The notes: generated by a model not told the origin, from the letters alone. A DNA stretch of 33,851 bases from Desulfurobacterium indicum (GCF_001968985.1 NZ_MOEN01000016.1:1-33851), one strand, 5' to 3'; positions 1-6,268 are shown, numbered from the stretch's first letter. Numbers and translations are program-made.

Positions 1-48
1 GAGGCTAAGGAAGAACTTCAGGATATGTTCTCCAGGAGGTACTCCTAA
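1..48 (+). CDS. Transposase C-terminus (partial, runs off the left edge)
   Basis: An open frame from base 1 to the TAA at 46-48 encodes EAKEELQDMFSRRYS. The identical 15-residue end is encoded on the minus strand at 33803-33850, inside the second IS copy, which is why I treat it as coding. The stop is followed by 28 bases to the IS edge, a usual distance for a transposase ending next to its terminal repeat. The catalytic part is outside the window, so the family cannot be confirmed from the protein. Confidence 0.6.
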   Translation, partial: EAKEELQDMFSRRYS

Positions 49-76
49 TGGTTTACACAAAATTATTGACACAACC
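1..76 (+). mobile_element. 3' end of an insertion sequence (IS256-like), left copy
   Basis: Bases 1-76 are identical to the reverse complement of 33775-33850. The match ends abruptly after ...GACACAACC at base 76, where the two flanks diverge (CCAAAA here, TCCATC in the other copy), so 76 is the IS boundary. The block holds the last 15 codons of a transposase and a terminal repeat at about 50-76 containing TTTACACAAAATTATTGACA. Ends of this kind are typical of IS256/mutator-family elements; the family call is inference because only the 3' end is visible. The element faces inward and sits directly against a truncated GGDEF gene. Confidence 0.8.
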
Positions 77-186
77 CCAAAATAGATAAGAACAAAAGTT
101 TTGAAGAAAACCTTAAAGTTGTGGATATGGCCATGTATAGAGCAAAGAATAGCGGAAAGAATAAAGTAGAACTGACGATAAATTAA
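77..186 (+). pseudogene. GGDEF-domain protein, 3' remnant cut by the IS
   Basis: The frame that ends at TAA 184-186 encodes a C-terminal tail containing VDMAMYRAKNSGKNKV. This is the typical end of a GGDEF (diguanylate cyclase) domain, where a D-x-A-(L/M)-Y-x-A-K-x-x-G-(K/R)-N signature is usual. The GG(D/E)EF active-site loop would lie upstream and is absent, because the frame runs straight into the IS boundary at 76/77. What remains is about 35 residues with no start codon or ribosome site, so it is a disrupted fragment. It converges on the Crp/Fnr gene, with stops four bases apart. Confidence 0.7.
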
Positions 187-190
187 AATT

Positions 191-805
191 TTAGTATAAA
201 AGTTGCACGATTTTTCCTTCTTTCTTAACTTTTCCCCTCTTTTTAAGCTGCGATATGGCTCTCGAAACTGTTTCGGCTGTAAGTCCAAGTTCCATAGCAA
301 CTATAGTTGTCTTAAACTCCACCTTTCCGTTTTGATCTGCTTTATGAACTATGTAATCATAAACCCTGGATACTGCATCTTTAAGGCTCAAATTTTCAAC
401 AAGACCAACAAGATGGAAAAGTCTCTCGGAAAGAATTCCTATCATCTTCATTGCAATATCGGGATTCTTTCTAATAACTTCAGTAAGTTTCTCTTTCGGA
501 AGGAAAAGCACCTGAACTTTATCAAGAGCAACTGCATTTGCAGGAAAATTACCTCCCTTTAAAGCTCCCGCTTCTCCCATCATAGAAACAGGAGAAAAAA
601 TTCTTATCGTTTGCTCCTTTCCCGCAAAAGATTTGTACAACTTTACCTTTCCCTTCGTAAGTATATATATACCGTTTGCCCCATCATACGAAGAGAATAT
701 TATCTGCCCTTTATCATAAGAGTAAGACATCAAAACATTTTCTATCTCCTTCAACTCACTATCTTCAAGTGTGGAAAAAAGAGGTAAGGACCTTAAGATA
801 TGCAC
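191..805 (-). CDS. Crp/Fnr-family transcriptional regulator, HcpR-like
   Basis: A 204-residue protein with an N-terminal cyclic-nucleotide-binding-type beta roll (about residues 8-120), a dimerisation helix and a C-terminal winged HTH (about 150-200). The recognition helix contains AETVSRAI. Its E-x-x-S-R spacing is the one FNR-type proteins use to read TTGAT/TTGAC half-sites. There is no N-terminal Cys cluster, so it is not an oxygen-sensing Fe-S FNR. The Cys/His haem ligands of CooA are also missing: the matching stretch reads SMMGEAGAL. With a YgbA-like gene and a CODH/Hcp-type protein in the same operon, I infer an HcpR-like nitrosative-stress regulator. The start is GTG at 805 with a GGGGG ribosome site six bases upstream; the gap to ygbA is 18 bases. 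It is last in the operon and a matching box lies upstream of the first gene, so autoregulation is likely. Confidence 0.85.
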   Translation of the reverse strand: MHILRSLPLFSTLEDSELKEIENVLMSYSYDKGQIIFSSYDGANGIYILTKGKVKLYKSFAGKEQTIRIFSPVSMMGEAGALKGGNFPANAVALDKVQVLFLPKEKLTEVIRKNPDIAMKMIGILSERLFHLVGLVENLSLKDAVSRVYDYIVHKADQNGKVEFKTTIVAMELGLTAETVSRAISQLKKRGKVKKEGKIVQLLY

Positions 806-823
806 CTAAATCCCCCTATATTT

Positions 824-1141
824 TCAATCTTCAGTTATTCTATCAAGAATTTCTTCAATTCTGTGCTTAAGCCACTCTACAGGCGCATGGAAAATCATGC
901 GAGGACCGCTGTATTTCATAACCTGCCGTATTTTTTCTTTCATCTCCGGAGTGTAACAATGGATGGGACATTTTCTACAAGATGGTTTATTATCCCCAAA
1001 AGGACAGAGATCAAGTCTTTTAAAAGCATAATGCTTTAAGCGCTGACATTCAGAACACAAGTCATCTTTGGTCCTGTGTTTACCATGACAGTAGATAACA
1101 ATCATCTTTTCTATAACGTGTTTTTCTTTCTCTATACTCAT
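824..1141 (-). CDS. ygbA: YgbA-like nitrosative-stress protein (nitrous oxide-stimulated promoter family)
   Basis: A 105-residue Cys/His-rich protein. It shows the family signatures IYCHGKH, LCSECQRLKHYA, RLDLCPFGDNKPSCRKCPIH (eight-residue core CPFGDNKP) and IRQVMKYSGPRM. The many paired cysteines suggest a metal or Fe-S site. In E. coli the family member YgbA is controlled by the NO-responsive repressor NsrR; its exact chemistry is not something I can derive here. I chose ATG at 1141, because GGAG lies five bases upstream, over the GTG two codons earlier. It sits between the CODH-family gene and the Crp/Fnr gene, all on the minus strand, and is the strongest pointer that the operon handles nitric oxide or hydroxylamine. 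Family assignment is by recognised motif pattern. Confidence 0.85.
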   Translation of the reverse strand: MSIEKEKHVIEKMIVIYCHGKHRTKDDLCSECQRLKHYAFKRLDLCPFGDNKPSCRKCPIHCYTPEMKEKIRQVMKYSGPRMIFHAPVEWLKHRIEEILDRITED

Positions 1142-1160
1142 AACCACTCCTAATTATAGC

Positions 1161-1189
1161 AGAGGGAAGGCTTTAAAAGCCTTCCCTCT
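1161..1189 (-). other. Perfect 13-bp intercistronic hairpin between cooS-like gene and ygbA
   Basis: AGAGGGAAGGCTT (1161-1173), loop TAA, AAGCCTTCCCTCT (1177-1189). The stem is perfect with a three-base loop, and lies between the stop of the CODH-family gene and the start of ygbA. On the transcribed (minus) strand it is followed by GCTATAATTAGG rather than a U-tract. It is therefore not a clean intrinsic terminator. It could be a 3'-end stabiliser or partial terminator setting unequal expression of the operon genes. Confidence 0.7.
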
Positions 1190-1222
1190 AGAGAAAAATA
1201 TGGAAGAGGAGGAGTGGCTGGT

Positions 1223-3139
1223 TTATATACCCAGCGCTTCTCTCTTTTTGAGAATGTGAGCTTCAATACCATCAGCAACCTGAACAGGATCATCACCGAT
1301 AGCTATTTTTCCACCTGTGAGAGATTCAACGTCTTCAAGCAGAAGCTTCACAACCTTATCTGAACCTGTAACGGGAGGAGTTGGTGAAACATGAGTGTAA
1401 AGTCCCATTGCAACGGCAGAGAATCCATCAATAACAGCCTTCTGCTCCATATACTCAGGTGCGGTAACAGCAACGGGAAGGTCAGCAGTATCAACACCAA
1501 GTGCATTTGCTATTGCAACAACTGTCATAACAATTCTTCCTGTATCTGTACAGGTACCAAAAGAGAGAACCGGTGGAATACCAAGAGCCTTACAAACGCC
1601 TTTCAATCTCTCACCTGCATACTTCTCAGCAGCTTCAAGCGTCTCAAGTCCTGCCTGCTGAAGGCCTGCATTACCGCAACCGGCACCTATGACTAAAATG
1701 TCTCTCTTTATAAGTTCTTTGGCAAGATTAACAGTAAGGCTATCTTGCGGTCCATTGGCAAGAGTCGTACAGTTTACAAGAGCAACAACGCCTTTGATAT
1801 CCCCTGACTTGATAACTTCAAGAAGTGGTGTCAGACTTCCACCGAGAGCATTTATAATAGCCTCTGCTGAAAATCCAACAATTGCTTTTTGTCTGTATTG
1901 AGAAAGTTCTTCTCTTTTTACAGAACTTTTTCTCTCTTTAAAGTTCTCTATAGCCATTTCAATTATTTTTCTTGCAATTTCTTTCTCGTTTCCAGGCTTA
2001 TACTCAAGCCTTTCAGCTCCCGGTACACCTATGATGTTTGAAACGGCAACAAGCTTGAACTTATACTTATCGGCATACTCTTTAAGGTTTGCAAGAGAAC
2101 AGTTCATATCCATAGCAAAAACATCAACAGCACCAGAAGAGAGGAAATATTCTATTCCTATCCAGTTTGATGTTAGACCTGCAAATGTTTCTGATATAGG
2201 ATTCCTTGCAAGGAGTTCCTGACCTGTTTCAATTGATCCTACAACTCTTATTCCTTTAGCTCCAGCTTCTTTTGCCATCTGCTGGAATTTTTCATCCTTT
2301 GCAATCTCTATTAAAGCTTGTCCCACAAAAGGCTCATGTCCGTTTGGTAAAATGTTAACATAATCAGGATCAAGAACGCCTAAATCAACCTCACCCTCAT
2401 GAGGTGATGGAGTTCCATAAAGAGCATCCTGCATAAGTTCAAGGGGAACGAGCGAACCAAACACTGAAGCAACACCGTTTCTTAAAGCGGCAAGAGCGAG
2501 AGTTATATAATCTCCATCTATATTTGTCATTCCTCTTGTTACAGAATCAACAAGTTCTTGATAAGGTCCTTTTGGGAATATTCCAAGCTTTTTAAATACA
2601 GCTTTTCGTGATTCAGGAGCCAGTTTTTCTACAAGAGTTGATTCTCTATTTTCTGCAAGAAGTTGAAGATATTTTTCAGCTACTGCTTTTGCTTTTTCAT
2701 TCAGTTCAAGTGATTGGTCAACATTTAAAATGTCAGCTAAAAGATCTATTTTTGTAGGATCTTTTATTTTATAGATAGTTTTTCCTTCAGCGGTTGCTTT
2801 AAGGGTTTCCGCAACTTCTCTTGCGTGGTATGTATAAGCGGCAAGACCCATATTGGTCTTGTGAAGAAGGTTTCTCATAACAATACCGTGAGCATCTATA
2901 CCACAAACGCCCCTCGGTGTTTGAGGAGTAATACGGCATGGACCCATTGAACATAGCTGACATGAAACTCCTTCCTTACAGAACTTACATCTAACCTTCT
3001 CCATAGCTTCAAATCTGTCAGCCACATTCGAAAGCTGAGCTTCTTTAACCCTCTTATACATATAATTGATACTGTTGTGGATACTAATGACACCGTTCCC
3101 ATTGTCTTCCGGCGCACCACCAAAAAGCTTCTTAAACAT
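1223..3139 (-). CDS. CODH-family (CooS-like) hybrid-cluster protein lacking one C-cluster cysteine
   Basis: A 638-residue protein, the normal length for a monofunctional CooS. N-terminal cluster cysteines are C51, C54, C60, C63, C68 and C79. From memory of C. hydrogenoformans CODH-II, the active-site positions align as H268 (H261), C347 (C333), C457 (C446), C488 (C476), C530 (C526) and K567 (K563). The cysteine expected at the CODH-II C295 position is missing. The stretch GSIETGQELL replaces the usual CCTGNE motif and puts E304 there, with E308 nearby. Deviant CODHs lacking this cysteine are known: CooS-V of C. hydrogenoformans carries an Fe-S-oxo hybrid cluster, does not oxidise CO and reacts slowly with hydroxylamine. 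No cooC, cooF or acetyl-CoA synthase gene is in the window, and a YgbA-like gene and a Crp/Fnr regulator follow. I infer a nitrogen-oxide or hydroxylamine reductase or redox-stress enzyme. RBS AGGAGG precedes the ATG. Confidence 0.9.
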   Translation of the reverse strand: MFKKLFGGAPEDNGNGVISIHNSINYMYKRVKEAQLSNVADRFEAMEKVRCKFCKEGVSCQLCSMGPCRITPQTPRGVCGIDAHGIVMRNLLHKTNMGLAAYTYHAREVAETLKATAEGKTIYKIKDPTKIDLLADILNVDQSLELNEKAKAVAEKYLQLLAENRESTLVEKLAPESRKAVFKKLGIFPKGPYQELVDSVTRGMTNIDGDYITLALAALRNGVASVFGSLVPLELMQDALYGTPSPHEGEVDLGVLDPDYVNILPNGHEPFVGQALIEIAKDEKFQQMAKEAGAKGIRVVGSIETGQELLARNPISETFAGLTSNWIGIEYFLSSGAVDVFAMDMNCSLANLKEYADKYKFKLVAVSNIIGVPGAERLEYKPGNEKEIARKIIEMAIENFKERKSSVKREELSQYRQKAIVGFSAEAIINALGGSLTPLLEVIKSGDIKGVVALVNCTTLANGPQDSLTVNLAKELIKRDILVIGAGCGNAGLQQAGLETLEAAEKYAGERLKGVCKALGIPPVLSFGTCTDTGRIVMTVVAIANALGVDTADLPVAVTAPEYMEQKAVIDGFSAVAMGLYTHVSPTPPVTGSDKVVKLLLEDVESLTGGKIAIGDDPVQVADGIEAHILKKREALGI

Positions 3140-3199
3140 CTTCTCCTCCTGAAATTTTGGTTTTAAAGGATAAAAGCATTTTTAATATTCCCTTCTAAA

Positions 3200-3216
3200 T
3201 CTGCTAAAATAGCAGA
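3200..3216. promoter_or_regulatory. Perfect 7-bp dyad in the divergent promoter region
   Basis: TCTGCTA AAA TAGCAGA is a perfect inverted repeat. It lies about 60 bases upstream of the CODH-family start, between that start and the Fnr-type box. Read on the minus strand it contains TATTTT, a possible -10 element, so a factor binding here could block the promoter. It resembles no operator I recognise. A short attenuator-like stem is the alternative. Confidence 0.4.
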
Positions 3217-3225
3217 AGAATGTCC

Positions 3226-3239
3226 TTGATTTATGTCAA
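3226..3239 (-). promoter_or_regulatory. Fnr/HcpR-type operator box
   Basis: TTGAT-TTAT-GTCAA on the plus strand (TTGAC-ATAA-ATCAA on the minus), extended to C...G on the flanks. It matches the 5-4-5 architecture of Fnr/HcpR sites. It is centred about 94 bases upstream of the CODH-family ATG. The minus-strand half also forms a perfect TTGACA -35-like hexamer. The operon's own regulator has the E-x-x-S-R recognition helix expected to read such half-sites. The box also lies about 60 bases before the divergent glycosylase gene, so it could serve both directions. Confidence 0.65.
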
Positions 3240-3267
3240 GATTTTATTTATTTTAATCATGCTTAAC

Positions 3268-3286
3268 AAGAATGATTGTTATTCTT
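3268..3286 (+). promoter_or_regulatory. Weak Fur-like inverted repeat before the glycosylase gene
   Basis: AAGAAT-GATTGTT-ATTCTT is a 19-base element with six-base inverted arms. By eye it shares 12 of 19 positions with the classical Fur-box consensus. It ends 14 bases before the TTG start of the DNA glycosylase, over the region where transcription should begin. In an AT-rich intergenic stretch this level of match can arise by chance. Confidence 0.25.
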
Positions 3287-3300
3287 AAAAGAGGAATCCA

Positions 3301-3960
3301 TTGAATGACAAAGTCTATTCTAAAATAAAGAAAAGTTTATCTTCCTTAACCATCAAAGATATTATTCATATTGAGGAGAATGACCCTCAATTTAAGGCTC
3401 TAAAAAGAATGTACTCTCATTACGGAACAAACAAAGTGCTATTTATAAAACTTGTTGTTATAAATGCTCTTTTGTCGTATCAACTTCCCATGAAAGGAGA
3501 AAAATACTGGGAATCTTTTGCCAACTACTTTTCCCACAATAAAAACATTAACTCCTTTCCAGAATTTTTAAAGAAAAATAACTACCGTTTATTTAACGCA
3601 AAACTTAAAAGGTTTAAAAAAGCCAGAGAAGCAGTAAACGAAATTTTTAAAACAGAGAAAGATCTGAAAAACGCAATAAATAATATAGGTGAATTTTTGA
3701 ACAGATTATCCTATCTACTCAATCAGAAAAAAGACGCAAAAACTGTCGTCTTTGCAATAAAAATGTTTATTTATGCCTGCCGTATAATGTATAACAAAAA
3801 TATAATTGCCCCTAAAGGAATATTTATTCCCATGGACAGCAGAATCAAATCAATATCAGACGATAAAAACTTCTGGAAAAAACTTGAGAAAGAAACGAAA
3901 ATACCTTTGATACATATAGATGCCATTCTGTGGCTCTCTCATGAAAAGTGGAGAAAATAG
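3301..3960 (+). CDS. AGOG-type 8-oxoguanine DNA glycosylase/lyase
   Basis: A 219-residue helical protein matching the archaeal AGOG family (HhH-GPD superfamily), which removes 8-oxoguanine and cuts the strand by beta-elimination. Visible signatures are the MKGEKYWESFANYF block (about residues 64-77), KTVVFAIKM with the putative catalytic Lys147, PMDSR with the putative catalytic Asp179, and the C-terminal PLIHIDAILWL. The Lys-Asp spacing of 32 equals that of K140/D172 in Pyrobaculum AGOG. The start is TTG, with AGAGGA eight bases upstream. It is divergent from the nitrosative-stress operon and shares its control region, so a link to oxidative or nitrosative DNA damage is plausible. AGOG is mainly archaeal, so lateral transfer is likely. 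A low-GC, Lys-rich coding style does not set it apart from its neighbours. Confidence 0.85.
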   Translation: MNDKVYSKIKKSLSSLTIKDIIHIEENDPQFKALKRMYSHYGTNKVLFIKLVVINALLSYQLPMKGEKYWESFANYFSHNKNINSFPEFLKKNNYRLFNAKLKRFKKAREAVNEIFKTEKDLKNAINNIGEFLNRLSYLLNQKKDAKTVVFAIKMFIYACRIMYNKNIIAPKGIFIPMDSRIKSISDDKNFWKKLEKETKIPLIHIDAILWLSHEKWRK

Positions 3961-4020
3961 GTGGAAAAACTCCTCCTGAAATCATATTATTAGTACAACC
4001 TAACTCAAGGAGGTAAAAAA

Positions 4021-4392
4021 ATGATTATTGCAGTTCCAGCCATAGAAACAGAAATAAACGGAAAAAGATTAATAAGTCCCCATTTTGGCAAAGCGCCTGC
4101 ATTTGTTATCTATAACGGAATAACAGAAGATTCTATGCTCGTGGAAAATCCCAAAAACAGAGCAGGCTACGGTGGAGGTAGACTCATAGCAGATCTTTTC
4201 ATGAGAAACGGCGTTGATGTCGTCCTTGTAAAAGAAATGGGTGAAGGAGCGTTCTTCAACCTTCAAAGTGCAGGAGTAAAAGTCTTTCTAATACCTGAAA
4301 ATGTTAAGTTCGTAGAAGATGCCATTAAATTCTATATTGAGGGGAAACTTCAACTTCTTACAGAACCTTCTGAAAGCGGACATCACCATTAA
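4021..4392 (+). CDS. NifX/NifB-like dinitrogenase iron-molybdenum cofactor family protein
   Basis: A 123-residue single-domain protein with the compact RNase H-like fold of the NifB C-terminal/NifX family. It opens with MIIAVPAIE, has the SPHFGKAPAFVIY motif near residues 23-35 and the GYGGGRLIADLFMRNGVDVV segment in its middle, and ends in HHH. Family members bind Fe-S or FeMo-cofactor precursors; standalone forms in non-diazotrophs are thought to store or carry Fe-S clusters. No nif gene is in the window, so a nitrogenase role is not implied. A strong AAGGAGG site precedes the ATG. The next gene begins 11 bases downstream, so the two are probably cotranscribed with the cytochrome-biogenesis pair. 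Confidence 0.8.
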   Translation: MIIAVPAIETEINGKRLISPHFGKAPAFVIYNGITEDSMLVENPKNRAGYGGGRLIADLFMRNGVDVVLVKEMGEGAFFNLQSAGVKVFLIPENVKFVEDAIKFYIEGKLQLLTEPSESGHHH

Positions 4393-4403
4393 CGGAGAAA
4401 AAG

Positions 4404-4973
4404 ATGAAGTGTCACCTGTGTAACGATAAAGGATGTTATCGAGAAGGAAAGGTGTGTCAGAAATCTCCACAACTTGATAACCTGCCGGAAGAAGAACTGA
4501 AAATGCTAAAAACGGCTTCAGAAATAGAGAAAGAGTTTTACTGTCAAATGACACGGTTAGAGGAAATCGTAGAATTTGCAAAGAGAATGAATTACAAAAG
4601 AATAGGCATTGCTTTCTGCATAGGCCTGTTTAACGAAGCGAAAATCGTTGCTGACATATTCACAGAGAAAGGGTTTGAAGTCTTTTCCGCAATATGCAAG
4701 ATCGGTAGCGTTGACAAGGAAACGCTAGATCTTCCAAAGTTAAAAAAAGGAAAAGAAGCCGTCTGCAATCCGATAGGACAGGCAGAAGCTTTAAACAGAA
4801 AGAAAACAGACCTTAACATTGTAATAGGTCTTTGCGTAGGACACGATATACTGTTTCAGAAACACTCCGATGCTCCCTCAACGGTACTCATAGTCAAGGA
4901 CCGTGTTCTTGCCCATAACCCTGCAGGAGCAATCTATACACCTTACCATCTCCGCAGAATTACAGGAGAGTAA
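4404..4973 (+). CDS. DUF1847-like cysteine-rich putative metal-binding protein
   Basis: A 189-residue protein opening MKCHLCNDKGCYREGKVC. It has further cysteines in FYCQMTRLEE, GIAFCIGL, FSAICKIG, EAVCNPIGQAEALN and VIGLCVGHDILFQKHS. The spread of Cys/His motifs across a soluble alpha/beta domain indicates metal or Fe-S binding. The pattern is that of the DUF1847 family, whose function is unknown to me. There is no signal peptide or membrane segment. It is flanked by a NifX-like protein 11 bases upstream and a CcsA-like protein one base downstream, which suggests a redox or metal-handling operon. The family name is a recognition call, while the Cys content is seen directly. Confidence 0.7.
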   Translation: MKCHLCNDKGCYREGKVCQKSPQLDNLPEEELKMLKTASEIEKEFYCQMTRLEEIVEFAKRMNYKRIGIAFCIGLFNEAKIVADIFTEKGFEVFSAICKIGSVDKETLDLPKLKKGKEAVCNPIGQAEALNRKKTDLNIVIGLCVGHDILFQKHSDAPSTVLIVKDRVLAHNPAGAIYTPYHLRRITGE

Positions 4974-4974
4974 A

Positions 4975-5616
4975 ATGGATTTTAAAGATATCCGGAAGCT
5001 TGTCCACATTCTGGTATTTACCATCTTAACAGGTATTGAAGTTTACAGAACATTTAAAACAGGATATCCACCTCTATTCTCTCCGTTTGATTCCGTTCTG
5101 CTCCTTGCCTCAGTCTTCACACTTATATCGGGACTGATGGAAACAGGAATCGGAGGAAGTATACTTTCTGTCATACTTATTCTCCCCCTGTTCTTCCTTC
5201 ATCAGGGTATAGAGGAAATACCACCAATTGTAAGAACACCACTTTTCATCATCCACGTTACCTCTGCGATGATATCTTACGCAATAATTCTCTCCCTATC
5301 GGTAGTAGCTCTGTTTGACATAAAGAAAAAATCGCTATCCTATAAAAAACCCCTCATGTTGGGATTTTTGCTCTTCTCAATCTCCATGGTTGCAGGAGGT
5401 ATATGGGCATACCTTGCCTGGGCAGACCTGTTCCCGTTCGAACCTAAATCCCTCTTTTCACTTTTTCTTTGGCTTTACACCGCCTTTCTGCTCCATGTTG
5501 AAACAGACCAAAAACTTAAAAATCTTAAACATGTTTTGATTGCAGCGGCAGGTGGATTTGTTTTATTTTCTTTCTTCGGCATAAATTTCCTCTTTGGAGG
5601 AACTCATGGTTTTTAA
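4975..5616 (+). CDS. Small CcsA/ResC-like cytochrome c biogenesis membrane protein
   Basis: From ATG 4975 (GGAGAG four bases upstream, one base after the preceding stop) this is a 213-residue protein with about seven membrane segments. The IIHVTSAMISY segment (His and the following helix) and GGIWAYLAWADLFPFEPKSL match the conserved core of CcsA, where a tryptophan-rich WWD loop presents haem. Here that loop keeps only the W of WAYLAW and has Phe and Pro where tryptophans are usual. Later histidines in LLHVET and GGTHGF fit the conserved haem-ligand positions. CcsA with ResB/Ccs1 forms the System II haem lyase that attaches haem to cytochromes c outside the membrane. The gene overlaps the ResB-like gene. 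It is shorter than typical CcsA (about 300 residues or more), so a divergent or reduced System II is inferred. Confidence 0.7.
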   Translation: MDFKDIRKLVHILVFTILTGIEVYRTFKTGYPPLFSPFDSVLLLASVFTLISGLMETGIGGSILSVILILPLFFLHQGIEEIPPIVRTPLFIIHVTSAMISYAIILSLSVVALFDIKKKSLSYKKPLMLGFLLFSISMVAGGIWAYLAWADLFPFEPKSLFSLFLWLYTAFLLHVETDQKLKNLKHVLIAAAGGFVLFSFFGINFLFGGTHGF

Positions 5617-6244
5617 GTTAATAAAATCAATTAGAGTTTTCCTATTTTTACTTCTCTGCTTCTTTGTCTCTTCTTTTGTCATTATATTCACTTCAAAAGG
5701 AACAATAAATGAAATGGGACTCTATCGACTTATACCTCTTATGCCCTTATATCTGAAAATACCAATAATAATAACTTCCCTCCTCCTATTACTGACAGGC
5801 ATTCAAACACTGCTCTGTTCTATAAGTTCATTTAAACCGGTATCTCTTAAAAATCTGCTACACATTACCGGTGGAGCAACAATAGTACTCATTGTTTTAT
5901 TTCTCTTTATTCCTGTGTATCAATTCAGAGGCTTTCCGGGTAGAACGGTAAAGGGAAAAAACATAAGTATAAAGATAGAGAAGGTAAATATCAATCCTCA
6001 AACGATGTCTGCTTCCGCAAAAGTATCAATAGAAAAAAACGAACAGGTAGATTCAGGGTCAACAGCATTTAATAGTCCGTTAATAACAAAAAACGGTGTG
6101 GTATGGATATCTGGAATGGATTCAAACGGTATGATATTCAAATACCAGCCTTTTTCTCTTATCCCGTTTGTCACACTTCTCTCCGCTGTGAGCTTCATTA
6201 TCCTTCTATCAATTGAAACTGTCAAAACATTTATTAAAAAATAA
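5606..6244 (+). CDS. Short ResB/Ccs1-like cytochrome c biogenesis protein
   Basis: From ATG 5606 (GGAGG at 5596-5600) this is a 212-residue protein. An upstream in-frame ATG at 5594 lacks such a site. Membrane segments lie near residues 9-29, 49-69, 80-100 and 183-205, with a roughly 75-residue extracytoplasmic domain between the last two. The opening LIKSIRVFLFLLLC and the second helix ending LLLLTGIQTLLCSI are typical of ResB, the partner of CcsA. Full-length ResB is usually more than 400 residues, so the soluble domain is strongly reduced. It overlaps the CcsA-like gene by 11 bases, which supports joint translation. The function is assigned from these segments and the pairing, and is less sure than the family resemblance of its neighbour. 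Confidence 0.65.
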   Translation: MVFKLIKSIRVFLFLLLCFFVSSFVIIFTSKGTINEMGLYRLIPLMPLYLKIPIIITSLLLLLTGIQTLLCSISSFKPVSLKNLLHITGGATIVLIVLFLFIPVYQFRGFPGRTVKGKNISIKIEKVNINPQTMSASAKVSIEKNEQVDSGSTAFNSPLITKNGVVWISGMDSNGMIFKYQPFSLIPFVTLLSAVSFIILLSIETVKTFIKK

Positions 6245-6246
6245 AA

Positions 6247-6268
6247 GGGGCGGCACAAAGGCCGCCCC
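6247..6268 (-). terminator. Intrinsic terminator after glnA
   Basis: GGGGCGGC (6247-6254), six-base loop, GCCGCCCC (6261-6268). On the minus strand the stem is followed by TTTTATT, so it works best as the terminator of the glnB-glnA transcript. It lies between the converging ends of the ResB-like gene and glnA, and may also stop plus-strand reading, though no U-tract follows there. Confidence 0.85.

Noticed and set aside
191-805. CooA, the CO-sensing haem regulator, because it lies beside a CODH-like gene
   Set aside because: The Cys and His haem-ligand positions of CooA are absent (SMMGEAGAL in that stretch), the Pro N-terminus is absent, and the neighbouring genes point to nitrosative stress.
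1223-3139. A functional Ni,Fe CO dehydrogenase for carbon fixation
   Set aside because: One C-cluster cysteine is replaced by Glu, and no maturation, electron-transfer or acetyl-CoA synthase partner lies nearby. The family is right but the classical activity is unlikely.
4021-4392. Evidence of nitrogen fixation from the NifX/NifB-like gene
   Set aside because: Standalone members are common in non-diazotrophs, and no nifHDK, nifB or nifEN gene is in the window.
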